A stretch of 64,000 bases of DNA, taken from contig JACKDQ010000009.1 in the NCBI GenBank assembly GCA_020633415.1, positions 124,001 through 188,000 of the forward strand, in the 5' to 3' direction. Shown here in pieces: positions 1-8,922 of this stretch. The notes below the pieces were generated by a model that saw nothing but the letters and a program-made list of their open reading frames with translations, was not told the origin of the DNA and searched no databases. The translations under genes and the position numbers were made by a program. How positions within the stretch are numbered: position 1 is the first letter of the stretch; every line of letters starts with the position of its first letter. This stretch comes from Deltaproteobacteria bacterium (GTDB taxonomy: Bacteria > Myxococcota_A > Polyangia > GCA-2747355).

Positions 1-1
1 C

Positions 2-784
2 GCTGAACCCTCGCTAACCGCCGAGCGCGTGGTGTTTGGCACCGAGGGGTCTTACAAGGTCGCATTGACCTTCGACGATGGTCCGCACGTCGTACACACC
101 GCGAGGCTGCTTCGCATCCTCCAACGACATCAGGTCACCGCAACTTTTTTCGTCAACGGCTTCTGGTTGGATCCCAAGCGCGACCGCGACGGCGTTGCTC
201 GCAAGCTGCTGCTGCGCATGCACCAGTCGGGTCACGCGATCGGCAACCACACACTTAACCACGCCAATCTTTCGACCCTGACACCCGAAGAGCAAACCTG
301 GGAGATCGTCGGCAACGACCTGTTGATCAGCCAGATCATCGGACAGCGCACCAAGCTTTTTCGCGCGCCATACGGCAAGATGACAGCTCATGTCGCGCAA
401 CTGCTGAGCGCGTATGACTACGTTCATGCCCGCTGGAGCGCAACGACCGAGGAAGAGCAGCGCGATCCGCACGAAATCGGCAACGCATTGATGGACTGGA
501 TCCGCAAACACCGCGGCGGCATCGTTCTTCTTCACGATCGACTGCCACAATCAGTCAGCGGCGTCGCCTTGTTTCTCGCCGAACTGGACCGGCTAAACTG
601 CAGTCGCTTTAGCAGCCAATTGCCAACATTTCGCCTGGTGTCGATTGAGTCCTTCAGCCGATCGCCATCGCACTCGGCCACGCGCGCCGCGCTATCGACC
701 GCCGAAGAGGTCGCGCATCGGCGGCGTTTGCAGCGCGTCTGCAGCACGTTAGCCCTGAGACACGAGCAAGCTGGCAACCGATAA
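2..784 (+). CDS. Polysaccharide deacetylase (NodB domain), 5' partial
   Basis: Carbohydrate esterase 4 family protein that removes N- or O-acetyl groups from polysaccharide or peptidoglycan, probably in the cell envelope. The reading frame is open to the left edge of the window, so the true start, and any signal peptide, lies outside; a GTG at 29 is the first internal start. Counting from that GTG, the NodB motifs are visible: TFDDGPH (14-20, catalytic base and metal Asp), HTLNH (74-78, metal His pair), RAPYG (112-116) and LLHD (167-170, catalytic His). The tail after about residue 205 is Arg/Ala-rich. It ends 49 bases before the ATG of the STAND ATPase gene on the same strand. Family assignment is secure; substrate is unknown. 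Confidence 0.9.
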   Translation, partial: AEPSLTAERVVFGTEGSYKVALTFDDGPHVVHTARLLRILQRHQVTATFFVNGFWLDPKRDRDGVARKLLLRMHQSGHAIGNHTLNHANLSTLTPEEQTWEIVGNDLLISQIIGQRTKLFRAPYGKMTAHVAQLLSAYDYVHARWSATTEEEQRDPHEIGNALMDWIRKHRGGIVLLHDRLPQSVSGVALFLAELDRLNCSRFSSQLPTFRLVSIESFSRSPSHSATRAALSTAEEVAHRRRLQRVCSTLALRHEQAGNR

Positions 785-833
785 ATTGGCCGCTGGCAGA
801 CCAACTACCGACTCTGAGCGCCGCGCGGGACCG

Positions 834-3575
834 ATGATGGACCACGACACCGACGAAATCCTGGTCGACCCACGCGCAGGATTGGCCGCACCGACATCCC
901 CGGCGCAGCCGATCGACGCCCCGCTGGTCGGTCGCGACCGCGCGCTCGCGGATCTTGAGCGAATCATCGAGAGTGCCGCCGAGGATCGACAACTCGTCTT
1001 TGCCACAGTCGTCGGCGAACCAGGGATGGGCAAAACGCGCCTGCTCGACGCGCTTGTTGAGCGGCTCGAACTGAAGACCACGGCTGCGCACGTGCTGCGT
1101 GGCGGCGTCAGCGAACGCCGCCGCCCCTACGCACCGATCGTCGCGCTGCTCAAGCAGCGGTTTTGTATCGAGCCCAACGATCGACCGGAGACCGCACGCC
1201 GCAAGATCGAAGAAGCCATCGCCGCCTCGACAACCGGCAGCTTGGCAACAAACATCACCCACCTCCTGGCGCATTTGCTCGGCGTCCCCTACCTGGACAG
1301 CCCAGTGGTCGAATCTCTCGCCAACGTGCCCGGCCAACTCGAGCTACGCACGTTTGTCGCGGTGCGACGCTTCCTGGCCCAGCAGGCGACCGATCGGCAG
1401 CTGGTGATCGTCGTCGACAATATCGAGCGCGCGGATCCGCAGACCATCAATCTGCTGCGCTACTTAGCCGATGGGCTCCGCGATAGTGCCGTGGTCTTGC
1501 TCGCTGCGGCTCGCCCGACGCTCTACCGGACTGCACCGCAGTGGTCCACCGGAGGGTTCAAAGAGCACCGGGTCGACCTGGCGCCCTTGAGCCCCGATGA
1601 ATGCGAGACGCTGCTGGACAACGCCCTGCGCTCGGTCTCGCTCGGCGCACGCCATGCCAGCCCAGCCGATCCCCATGAAGCCTCGCGCACGGTATCCGAC
1701 CTGCCCGCTGCGGTGCGGCGAGTCGCCCGAGAAAGCCTCGATGGGAACCCTCGCGGCGTGCTCGACTTTGCCAAGTATCTACTCGAAGCCGGTGCGATCT
1801 CCGAGCATGACGGCCACCTGGCCTGCGATGCCAAACGGCTCGGACACGGACTGCCTCGCGGCCACGAAGAGATCGTCAAGCTGCGGCTGCGCCTGCTTCC
1901 CGCAGCAGAAGCGCGTGTCCTGCAAAAGGCGGCGATCATCGGTGAAACCTTCTGGCTTGGCGGCGTGTCAGCGCTGATTCGCTGTTCCGACGCCTCATCG
2001 AGCTGGCCTGACGGCCCCCCCCTCGAAGCGATTCCCGAATCGGACGATGCGGCCACCGAAATTCAAGAGGCGATCGCGCACCTCTGCGACCGCGGACTGA
2101 TCGAAGAAGCGGCGCACTCGACAGTCCCCGGCGACCGCCAGTTCAACTTCTGCTACCCGCCGCTTTGGAACCTCGCCCACGAGCTGGCCGAGGAATCGTC
2201 ACGCCAGACCGATCACGCGCTCGCTGCCCAGTGGCTTGAGCTGCTTCCAGACGGACGTTCAGAGCTCGTCCAAGAGATCATCGGTGAGCACCTCGAGCTC
2301 GCTGGCGACAACCACGGCGCGGCAATGCACTTTAGGCGCGCCGCCGACCACGCGCGCGCCGAATACTTCAATCACCGCGCGATCGCGCTGTACGAGCGTG
2401 CCCTTGCGCGTATCGAGGATAGCGATCTTAGTACCCGACTTCACATTTGGCACGACCTGAGCAATGTCTACGAGCTGACCGGCGAGTTCGACCTTGCGTT
2501 TGCCGCCTGCGAACGGATCGTTCGATTGAGCTGGCTGATCGCTAGCCAAGTCAAGACCGCGGTGGCGTTTAACAAGATGGGACGACTTTGGCGCAAACGC
2601 GGCAGCCTTCAGCAGGCCCTCGATTATTTTCGACGGGCCCTCGAGCTATTTCGCCTCTGCGCCGACGATCGCGGAATCGCGATGTCACACGACGACATCG
2701 GGCAGGTCTACCGGCTGCTGGGTCGCTACGACGAGGCGCTCGACAGCAGCGCCCGCGCCTTGGAGATTCGCCGCGAGCTGGGCGATCTACGCTCGATCGC
2801 ATCGTCGCTATCCAACATCGGCAACATCGAGAGCGACCGTGGCCTGCACGATGAGGCCCGCGCTTGCCACGAGGAGGCCTTGCAGATCCGCGAACGGATT
2901 CGCGACCGCTTTGGCTGCATCGTCTCGCGAAACAGTCTCGCCGCGCTCTCCTTTGAGTCTGGCGACTACGATCAGGCGACAACGCTCTGGGAAGCAGCCC
3001 GTCGCGAGGCTGAGCGGATTGGGGCGATTCCGCTATTGGTCGTCGTGCTCAACAACCTCGGAGAGCTTAGCTCCAAGTTGGGGCTCAACGCCGAGGCCCG
3101 CAGCCGACTGCTGCGCGCGATGGAGCTGGCGCGGGACCTCGAAGATCCGCGCAGCCAGGCAGACATCGCACGCAACTTGGCGTTAATCGACATGGCCCAA
3201 GGCCGGCTGAGCGAGGCACGGGCGCAGGCCGAGCGTAGCCTCAAGCTCGCTGAAAAAGCCGAGATCCCCGAACTGGTCGGTCGCGCCTACGTTCTCCTCG
3301 GCACGATCGGTGCCACATCGATCTACGATTCATCGGGGCTGAGTGCCGACGAGGACCCCCAGCGCTACTTCGAAGCGGCAACCGCCGTGTTTAGCAGGAT
3401 CGGCAACGACCTCGAACTCGCGCGCACGCTGCACCGACACGGGCAATACTGTATTGAGCGCGGAGAAAACGATGCGGCGCGCCCGCGGCTCGAGCAAGCG
3501 GCCAATCTGTTTGCCAAGCTAGGACTTCCGGGATCCGAGGAGGTCAACGCACTACTCGCATCGCTGTCACAGTAG
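834..3575 (+). CDS. STAND-type AAA ATPase with C-terminal TPR repeats
   Basis: Large signal-transduction ATPase of the AAA_16/MalT-like class. From the ATG at 834 (913 aa) there is LVGR at 31-34, a Walker A GEPGMGKT at 61-68 and a Walker B-like LVIVVDNIE at about 191-199, typical of these P-loop modules; roughly residues 500-910 form a TPR array. Such proteins usually use ATP binding to switch oligomer state, with the TPRs sensing a partner. No DNA-binding or other effector domain is evident, so the output is unknown. A TTG at 786 in the same frame is a possible but weaker start. The ATPase-TPR layout is shared with the C-terminal half of the 1490-residue protein downstream, suggesting related roles. 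No signal peptide or membrane segment is seen. Confidence 0.85.
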   Translation: MMDHDTDEILVDPRAGLAAPTSPAQPIDAPLVGRDRALADLERIIESAAEDRQLVFATVVGEPGMGKTRLLDALVERLELKTTAAHVLRGGVSERRRPYAPIVALLKQRFCIEPNDRPETARRKIEEAIAASTTGSLATNITHLLAHLLGVPYLDSPVVESLANVPGQLELRTFVAVRRFLAQQATDRQLVIVVDNIERADPQTINLLRYLADGLRDSAVVLLAAARPTLYRTAPQWSTGGFKEHRVDLAPLSPDECETLLDNALRSVSLGARHASPADPHEASRTVSDLPAAVRRVARESLDGNPRGVLDFAKYLLEAGAISEHDGHLACDAKRLGHGLPRGHEEIVKLRLRLLPAAEARVLQKAAIIGETFWLGGVSALIRCSDASSSWPDGPPLEAIPESDDAATEIQEAIAHLCDRGLIEEAAHSTVPGDRQFNFCYPPLWNLAHELAEESSRQTDHALAAQWLELLPDGRSELVQEIIGEHLELAGDNHGAAMHFRRAADHARAEYFNHRAIALYERALARIEDSDLSTRLHIWHDLSNVYELTGEFDLAFAACERIVRLSWLIASQVKTAVAFNKMGRLWRKRGSLQQALDYFRRALELFRLCADDRGIAMSHDDIGQVYRLLGRYDEALDSSARALEIRRELGDLRSIASSLSNIGNIESDRGLHDEARACHEEALQIRERIRDRFGCIVSRNSLAALSFESGDYDQATTLWEAARREAERIGAIPLLVVVLNNLGELSSKLGLNAEARSRLLRAMELARDLEDPRSQADIARNLALIDMAQGRLSEARAQAERSLKLAEKAEIPELVGRAYVLLGTIGATSIYDSSGLSADEDPQRYFEAATAVFSRIGNDLELARTLHRHGQYCIERGENDAARPRLEQAANLFAKLGLPGSEEVNALLASLSQ

Positions 3576-3592
3576 CGATCGGCGCTACAGGT

Positions 3593-4321
3593 CTATTGGT
3601 CGCCTGAAGACCCGTCGATCGTCCGCAGCGCCTGCCGGGCCGCCGCCTGCTCGGCTTCTTTCTTGGACCGCCCTTCACCCCGTGCGGTGTCGCCATCGGC
3701 CAGGGTAACTGCGACCTCGAAGGTCTTGGCGTGGTCCGGGCCCCGTTCTCCGATCACCGTGTAGGTCGGCGGCTGCTGCGCTTGAGCCTGCATCACTTCC
3801 TGAAGGCGAGTCTTGTAGTCAGCGTCCAACCCGCCGTCGACTGCCTGTTCTAGTGCTACCTCAAGCAGTCGCAACACGACCTGTTTGGCCCGCTCAAAAC
3901 CACCATCGAGATAGATCGCTCCGACAACCGCTTCGAGCGCGTCCGAGAGCAGTGACGGCTTCTCACGCCCGCCGGTCTGCTCCTCCCCGCGGCCTAGCTG
4001 CAGACAGGCGCCCAGCGACACTTGGCGCGCGGTACGAGCGAGGGTGGCCTCACTAACCACCAACGCGCGGAGCTTAGACAGCCGACCTTCGCGCGCATCA
4101 GGAAGTCGCTGCATCAGCGCCTCCCCGACAACGACATCGATCACCGCATCGCCGAGAAATTCCAACCGCTCGTTATGGCCCAGCTCGTCGTCTGAACGCT
4201 CGTTGACGTATGACCGATGCGTCAGCGCCATTGACAGGACCTGCGGATCGCGAAATCGATAACCTAGAGCCCGTTCAACGGCTGCCAAGTCGCTGGCTGC
4301 CAAATCGCCGTTATCATCCAT
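3593..4321 (-). CDS. rnc: Ribonuclease III
   Basis: Endonuclease that cuts double-stranded RNA in rRNA maturation and mRNA decay. The 242-residue length is normal. The signature ERLEFLGDAV lies at 51-60, giving the active-site Glu54 and Asp58, and LSDALEA supplies the second acidic pair (Asp127, Glu130). A double-stranded RNA-binding domain occupies about 166-235, with the Lys/Ala-rich RSKKEAEQAAARQAL helix near the end. It is convergent with the upstream STAND gene, with only 17 bases between stops, and divergent from the 1490-residue gene. The usual partner era is not visible here. Confidence 0.97.
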   Translation of the reverse strand: MDDNGDLAASDLAAVERALGYRFRDPQVLSMALTHRSYVNERSDDELGHNERLEFLGDAVIDVVVGEALMQRLPDAREGRLSKLRALVVSEATLARTARQVSLGACLQLGRGEEQTGGREKPSLLSDALEAVVGAIYLDGGFERAKQVVLRLLEVALEQAVDGGLDADYKTRLQEVMQAQAQQPPTYTVIGERGPDHAKTFEVAVTLADGDTARGEGRSKKEAEQAAARQALRTIDGSSGDQ

Positions 4322-4439
4322 AGACCCTCATCAGCATGTCGGCCTTCCTTCGACACGCCTGCCTATGGTCGGGTATGCTGAAGCTTAACGCAAGCGTCAG
4401 GCAGCCCAGCCAGACGCTGCTCTGGCGCAAGACGAATCA

Positions 4440-7400
4440 GTGACCCAGCAGATCGGCAAGTTCCATATTCTCAGTCACGTGGCTTCCACGCCGCTGCTGG
4501 AGGCCTATAAGGCCAAGACCGTGGGGATCGCCGGATTCGAAAAGACCCAGCTGCTACTGCGCATCGATTCGCGAATCTGCAAAGAGCGCAACTTCGCGGA
4601 CGCATTCGTTGAAGAAGCGCGTAACGCCTTCGCACTGAACCACCGCAACATCATGCAGATCTATGAGTTCGGCCAGCTCGAGGGCGACCTGTTCCTTGCC
4701 GGCGAATACGTGCCGGGGCTCCTACTAAGCGACATGCTCCCTGGCCACCGAACCCACCCTCGCGACATACCGCTACCGCTCTGCTGCTACATCGTTGCTG
4801 AAGTTGCCGCTGGCCTGGATTATGCCCACCGCTACAAGTCCGCAAAGGGGATCGCGCAGCCGGTGGTCCATGCCGACCTCGGCCCGTACAACATCCACTG
4901 CTCGTTCGAGGGCGCGGTCAAGATCCAGCATCTCGGTTTGTCGCACGCCGCCTACCGCACGATCGAGCTCGCCCGGCGAACGACAACACCACCGCGCTAC
5001 ATGGCCCCCGAACTGTGGCGCAAAGAGCCCGCCACACCCGCCACTGACATCTTTAGCGTTGGCGCGGTGCTTTGGGAGCTGCTCTATCGTCGCCCGTTGT
5101 TTGCTGGGAACTCGATCGCCCAGCTCAGGCGAGAGATTCTCTCGTGCAAAAAACCGCCACCACCACCAAGCGATGCCGTGCCGAGGCGACTTGTCGAACT
5201 ACTCGAACGCTGTCTGCAATTCGAACCAGCGGATCGGCTGAGTGATGCCAGCAAGCTGCAAAACGAACTGACGCAATATCAGATCGAGGCCGAAGCTCCG
5301 GTCGGGTCGCGCACGGTGGCTGCGTTGATGCGTGAACTCGGCCAACCCACAGAACGACCGGACACCATTCCGCCGCCGAATACGCGCTCGCGGCGCATCG
5401 ACCTGCTAGATGCGGCCACCGAGCTCGCCCAACCCCATGCGATTCCGCCCAGCCAGCGCATCCAGGCGGTGCACAGCGCCAGCGTGGCGATCGCGCCACC
5501 GCCTCGTGCCGGGCTGCTCGACACAGCGCATGCCCAAGATGATCCAGCGGCCACCGCAGCACTCGACCAGCAGCGGCAGCGCTCGTTGCTGAAGACGACG
5601 TTGCTCGACAACGCAAGCGCCACCGACAGTCTGCGGTCTCGCCATCGAGAAACGGTCCAAGAGCCACTACCCGGCGTCGCTGCTGCCTATCCCGATCAGG
5701 AGAGCGGCGGCGCGGAATCGGCACCGACGCTGCGGCGTCTGGCCGAGCGCAAACGGGCGGTGATCGTGGCGCTCGAGCTCCGCGGTAGCAAGGAGCTGCG
5801 TCAGGCGGCCCGCGAGCTGATACGCGCGGCTGCCCACGACGCCGGCGAAGCCGTTTGGCAAGAAACCGAGCACGACAGTTGGATCACCGCAGTGTTCGGC
5901 GTGCCGCTGCGCCGTAACGATGACCTATTGGAGGCGATCGGGTTTGCGCGTGACTCAATCGACGCTGTCGCCTCGCTTTCGCGGGATGCCCAGCTGCCGA
6001 GCAATACGCTGGCGGCGCGTGCCGGCATTCGCTTCGGCCTTGCTAGATCGAGCGGCGCTGGTGAGACGGGAACCTTTGAAATCATCGGGAGCGCACTAGC
6101 CGACGCACGCGCGCTGGCACAACACGGCCACTGGCACCATGTGCTGGTCGCCGGCATCGCAGCACGGTCGGCCAACGCGGGCTACCTGCTTGAGCCATTT
6201 CCGACGCTTAGCAAGTACGGCAAGAACTTACGCTGTTTGCGCGTTGTCGGCGCGCGCAGCGCCCCGCTACAGCCCGTCGCAACACATGCCCCCTTGGTCG
6301 GACGAGCGAATGAACTGGCCGCGCTCAAAAGCAAATGGGAAGAGGCAAACGCCAACTGCCAGCAACGAACGGTGATCGTCGTCGGCGACCCTGGCGCAGG
6401 AAAATCTCGCCTTGTCGAAGCATTCGCCGCGCAGTGCGACGAGAATACACTTGTCCTTCGCGCGCTGGCTCAGCCGGCAAACCGCTCCACCCCTTACTCG
6501 GTGGCGATCGGACTGATCAGTGATCTAACAGGAATCGCGCGGCCGTACCTTGGACGCTACCGTCAACGCGCCGCCGATAAGCTGGCCCAGCGCCTCGGAC
6601 CCGGGGCGGCAGCACAAAACATCACCTCCTGGCTGATGCGCATCCTCGGTGATGGCGACGAAACACTCGAAGAGATTCCGACCTCGACCCAGGTAATATC
6701 GGCGATGCACAGCTTGCTGAGCATGCTGAGCGAGCGCTCGCCCGTAGTTTGCATCGTCGACGATCTCGCTAGCACCGATCTGTCGAGCATCGATCTACTA
6801 TCGTCAATCGTTGGAAATCCGCTTACCGAAGGTGGAGGCCCACTACTGCTGCTCGTCACGCTATCGGCGGACGACACCGAGCTATTGGAGCTGCTAGGCA
6901 GTGCGCCGGATACGTCGATCGTCGCGCTCCCAGACTTAAGCGTCGAGCAGAGGCAGGAGATGATCCGGCAACGTCTCGGGCCGGAGTCAACAATGCAAGC
7001 GGTCAGCGCGATCGAGCGCCGCTCAGGGGGAAATCCTTTCCTGATCGACGAACTCTGCCGTGCCTATCGCGAGTGGAACACAATTCGCAACGTTCCGAGC
7101 TCTGTCGAAGGACTGATCGGTGCGCGCATCGATCAGCTGTCGGCCGACATCAAGTCGACGATCCAACACGCTGCAGTTCTCGGTCAAAGTTTTCGCGAAG
7201 GCCTGCTCGCCGCCGTCCTCGAGCGGAACCCTACACGATGGTTAGCCGAATTAAGAAGCCGCGGATTCCTACAAACCAGCGTTCGCGCGCTGGCCCCGCT
7301 ACCGACAAGCGGCGAAAGCGAGCGACTCGAGCGGCAATGGTCATTTCGGCACGCGGTCGTACGGCAGGTAATCTACCAGTCGATCAGTGCTGCCGAACGA

Positions 7401-8912
7401 AAGAGCCTTCACCGACGCGTTGGCCAGCTGATGGCGCGCCTGCGCGATCGCGCCGAAGACCCGGCCGCCGAGATCGCAAATCACCTCGTTCTTGGCGACT
7501 GCCCGACTGCCGCGGCGCCACTTTATCTGCAAGCTGTCGCCGAGGCCGGTGCGACCGGCGCTATCGACGAAGCCATCACCTTCGCCAGCCGTGCCTACCA
7601 ATTGTGTGAGTCAGACGACTTGCGCTACAGCGCCTTACTGGCCCGTGAACGTCTTCACGGTCACGCCGCGATGGGCCAAGAGCAGGCAGCGGACCTGGCG
7701 GAGCTAAAGCGCCTAGCGTTTGGCGACCACGAGCGGACTGCCGAGGTTCACGCGCGCGAAGCCGCGTTCTTGCTGCGCGCGGGAAAGATCTACCAGGCCC
7801 TTCAAACCGCCGAACAAGCCGAGGCCGCCGCGCTAAGAGCAAGCAACGATCTACTTCGAGGAGAAGCCCTGCGCCTGCGTGGGGAGGCCTACGCGCGCCT
7901 CGATGATCGTCGACGCTCGCTTGAGGCGATCGAGCGTTCGCTCACTGCATTCGAGCGTCTGGGAGCAACACTGCCGGCTGTCCGCGCCAAGGCCGCGCTC
8001 GGACGGGTTCACCTGCAGCACGCAGCATATGACCAAGCGCTCAGCTACTATGAAGGTGCCCTGGCCGACCTCCAGGGCCTGCCGCCCGACCAACAGCAGT
8101 ACGAACGACTAATCCGCAATGGCCTAGCGATCGCGCAGATTTGCCGGGGCAACTACACGCGCGCGCTCCACGAAGCGTCGTTGGCGCTCAAGAGCTGCGA
8201 AGCGCTGGGCGATCGCCTGCGCGCAGCCGACAACCGCGCCGTCGCGGGTATAGCCCATCTGCACCTCGGACAATTGGATCGCGCCGCGCACCTGCTGCTT
8301 GCGGCACGAGCGGACCATCAGCAATCGGACTCGCGCTGGAACGAGGCAGACACACTGGTCTATCTGGCGCTCGTCGACTCAGCCCGCGGAGATCACGAAC
8401 GCGCCCTGCTTCAGCTCGAACAGGCGCAGTCGATCGCCCGACGCGTCGGTGCACGTTCGATCGTGATCAGCTCGAACAACGCACTAGCATTGGTGCTGCT
8501 TCGCCGCGGTCGACAGACCGATACCGAGCGAGCACTGACCGCCGCGCGCCAGGCCTTTGGTCAAGCACGCGAACAGCAGCTGGTCACCAAGGAGATCCTC
8601 GGACTCTCGCGGGCTGCCTGGGCGTCGCGCGAGTTAGGCGACACAGACGGCGCGCTGGCGCTATCTCGTCGGAGTGTGGAGCTCCTGGGCGAGCAACGCT
8701 ATATCGATATGCCAGCGGAAGAGATCTTCTACACGCACTACCGAGTGATGGCAGCCGCCGGCCAGCACGGTTCCAGCGCCTATCTACAGCAGGCCTGGGA
8801 GCACGTTAAAGACAAGCTCAAGGCGATCGAAGCCCCGACAGATCAGCGCTCGTTTCTGCGCGACGTTCCACTGAACGTCGCCATCGCTTCGGACTTGGAG
8901 CGGACCCGCTAG
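4440..8912 (+). CDS. Pseudokinase / degenerate cyclase / STAND ATPase / TPR multidomain protein
   Basis: A 1490-residue GTG-initiated protein with four modules. Residues 7-275 have a Ser/Thr kinase fold (RYMAPELW, DIFSVGAVLWELLY), but the beta-3 Lys is Leu40, the catalytic loop reads HADLGPYN (144-151, Lys to Gly) and DFG is HLG (164-166); Glu59 and Asp146 survive. It should not phosphorylate. Residues about 439-605 resemble a class III nucleotide cyclase (AVFGVP, ARAGIRFG) without the metal-binding Asp residues. Residues about 618-1000 are an AAA_16 ATPase with Walker A GDPGAGKS near 649 and Walker B VVCIVDD near 770. About 1000-1480 are TPRs. Fusions of kinase or cyclase to ATPase-TPR modules are known in Myxococcota; here both input modules look dead, so it probably acts as a nucleotide-regulated scaffold. 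No membrane segment is seen. Confidence 0.85.
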   Translation: MTQQIGKFHILSHVASTPLLEAYKAKTVGIAGFEKTQLLLRIDSRICKERNFADAFVEEARNAFALNHRNIMQIYEFGQLEGDLFLAGEYVPGLLLSDMLPGHRTHPRDIPLPLCCYIVAEVAAGLDYAHRYKSAKGIAQPVVHADLGPYNIHCSFEGAVKIQHLGLSHAAYRTIELARRTTTPPRYMAPELWRKEPATPATDIFSVGAVLWELLYRRPLFAGNSIAQLRREILSCKKPPPPPSDAVPRRLVELLERCLQFEPADRLSDASKLQNELTQYQIEAEAPVGSRTVAALMRELGQPTERPDTIPPPNTRSRRIDLLDAATELAQPHAIPPSQRIQAVHSASVAIAPPPRAGLLDTAHAQDDPAATAALDQQRQRSLLKTTLLDNASATDSLRSRHRETVQEPLPGVAAAYPDQESGGAESAPTLRRLAERKRAVIVALELRGSKELRQAARELIRAAAHDAGEAVWQETEHDSWITAVFGVPLRRNDDLLEAIGFARDSIDAVASLSRDAQLPSNTLAARAGIRFGLARSSGAGETGTFEIIGSALADARALAQHGHWHHVLVAGIAARSANAGYLLEPFPTLSKYGKNLRCLRVVGARSAPLQPVATHAPLVGRANELAALKSKWEEANANCQQRTVIVVGDPGAGKSRLVEAFAAQCDENTLVLRALAQPANRSTPYSVAIGLISDLTGIARPYLGRYRQRAADKLAQRLGPGAAAQNITSWLMRILGDGDETLEEIPTSTQVISAMHSLLSMLSERSPVVCIVDDLASTDLSSIDLLSSIVGNPLTEGGGPLLLLVTLSADDTELLELLGSAPDTSIVALPDLSVEQRQEMIRQRLGPESTMQAVSAIERRSGGNPFLIDELCRAYREWNTIRNVPSSVEGLIGARIDQLSADIKSTIQHAAVLGQSFREGLLAAVLERNPTRWLAELRSRGFLQTSVRALAPLPTSGESERLERQWSFRHAVVRQVIYQSISAAERKSLHRRVGQLMARLRDRAEDPAAEIANHLVLGDCPTAAAPLYLQAVAEAGATGAIDEAITFASRAYQLCESDDLRYSALLARERLHGHAAMGQEQAADLAELKRLAFGDHERTAEVHAREAAFLLRAGKIYQALQTAEQAEAAALRASNDLLRGEALRLRGEAYARLDDRRRSLEAIERSLTAFERLGATLPAVRAKAALGRVHLQHAAYDQALSYYEGALADLQGLPPDQQQYERLIRNGLAIAQICRGNYTRALHEASLALKSCEALGDRLRAADNRAVAGIAHLHLGQLDRAAHLLLAARADHQQSDSRWNEADTLVYLALVDSARGDHERALLQLEQAQSIARRVGARSIVISSNNALALVLLRRGRQTDTERALTAARQAFGQAREQQLVTKEILGLSRAAWASRELGDTDGALALSRRSVELLGEQRYIDMPAEEIFYTHYRVMAAAGQHGSSAYLQQAWEHVKDKLKAIEAPTDQRSFLRDVPLNVAIASDLERTR

Positions 8913-8922
8913 CCGGACCCTG

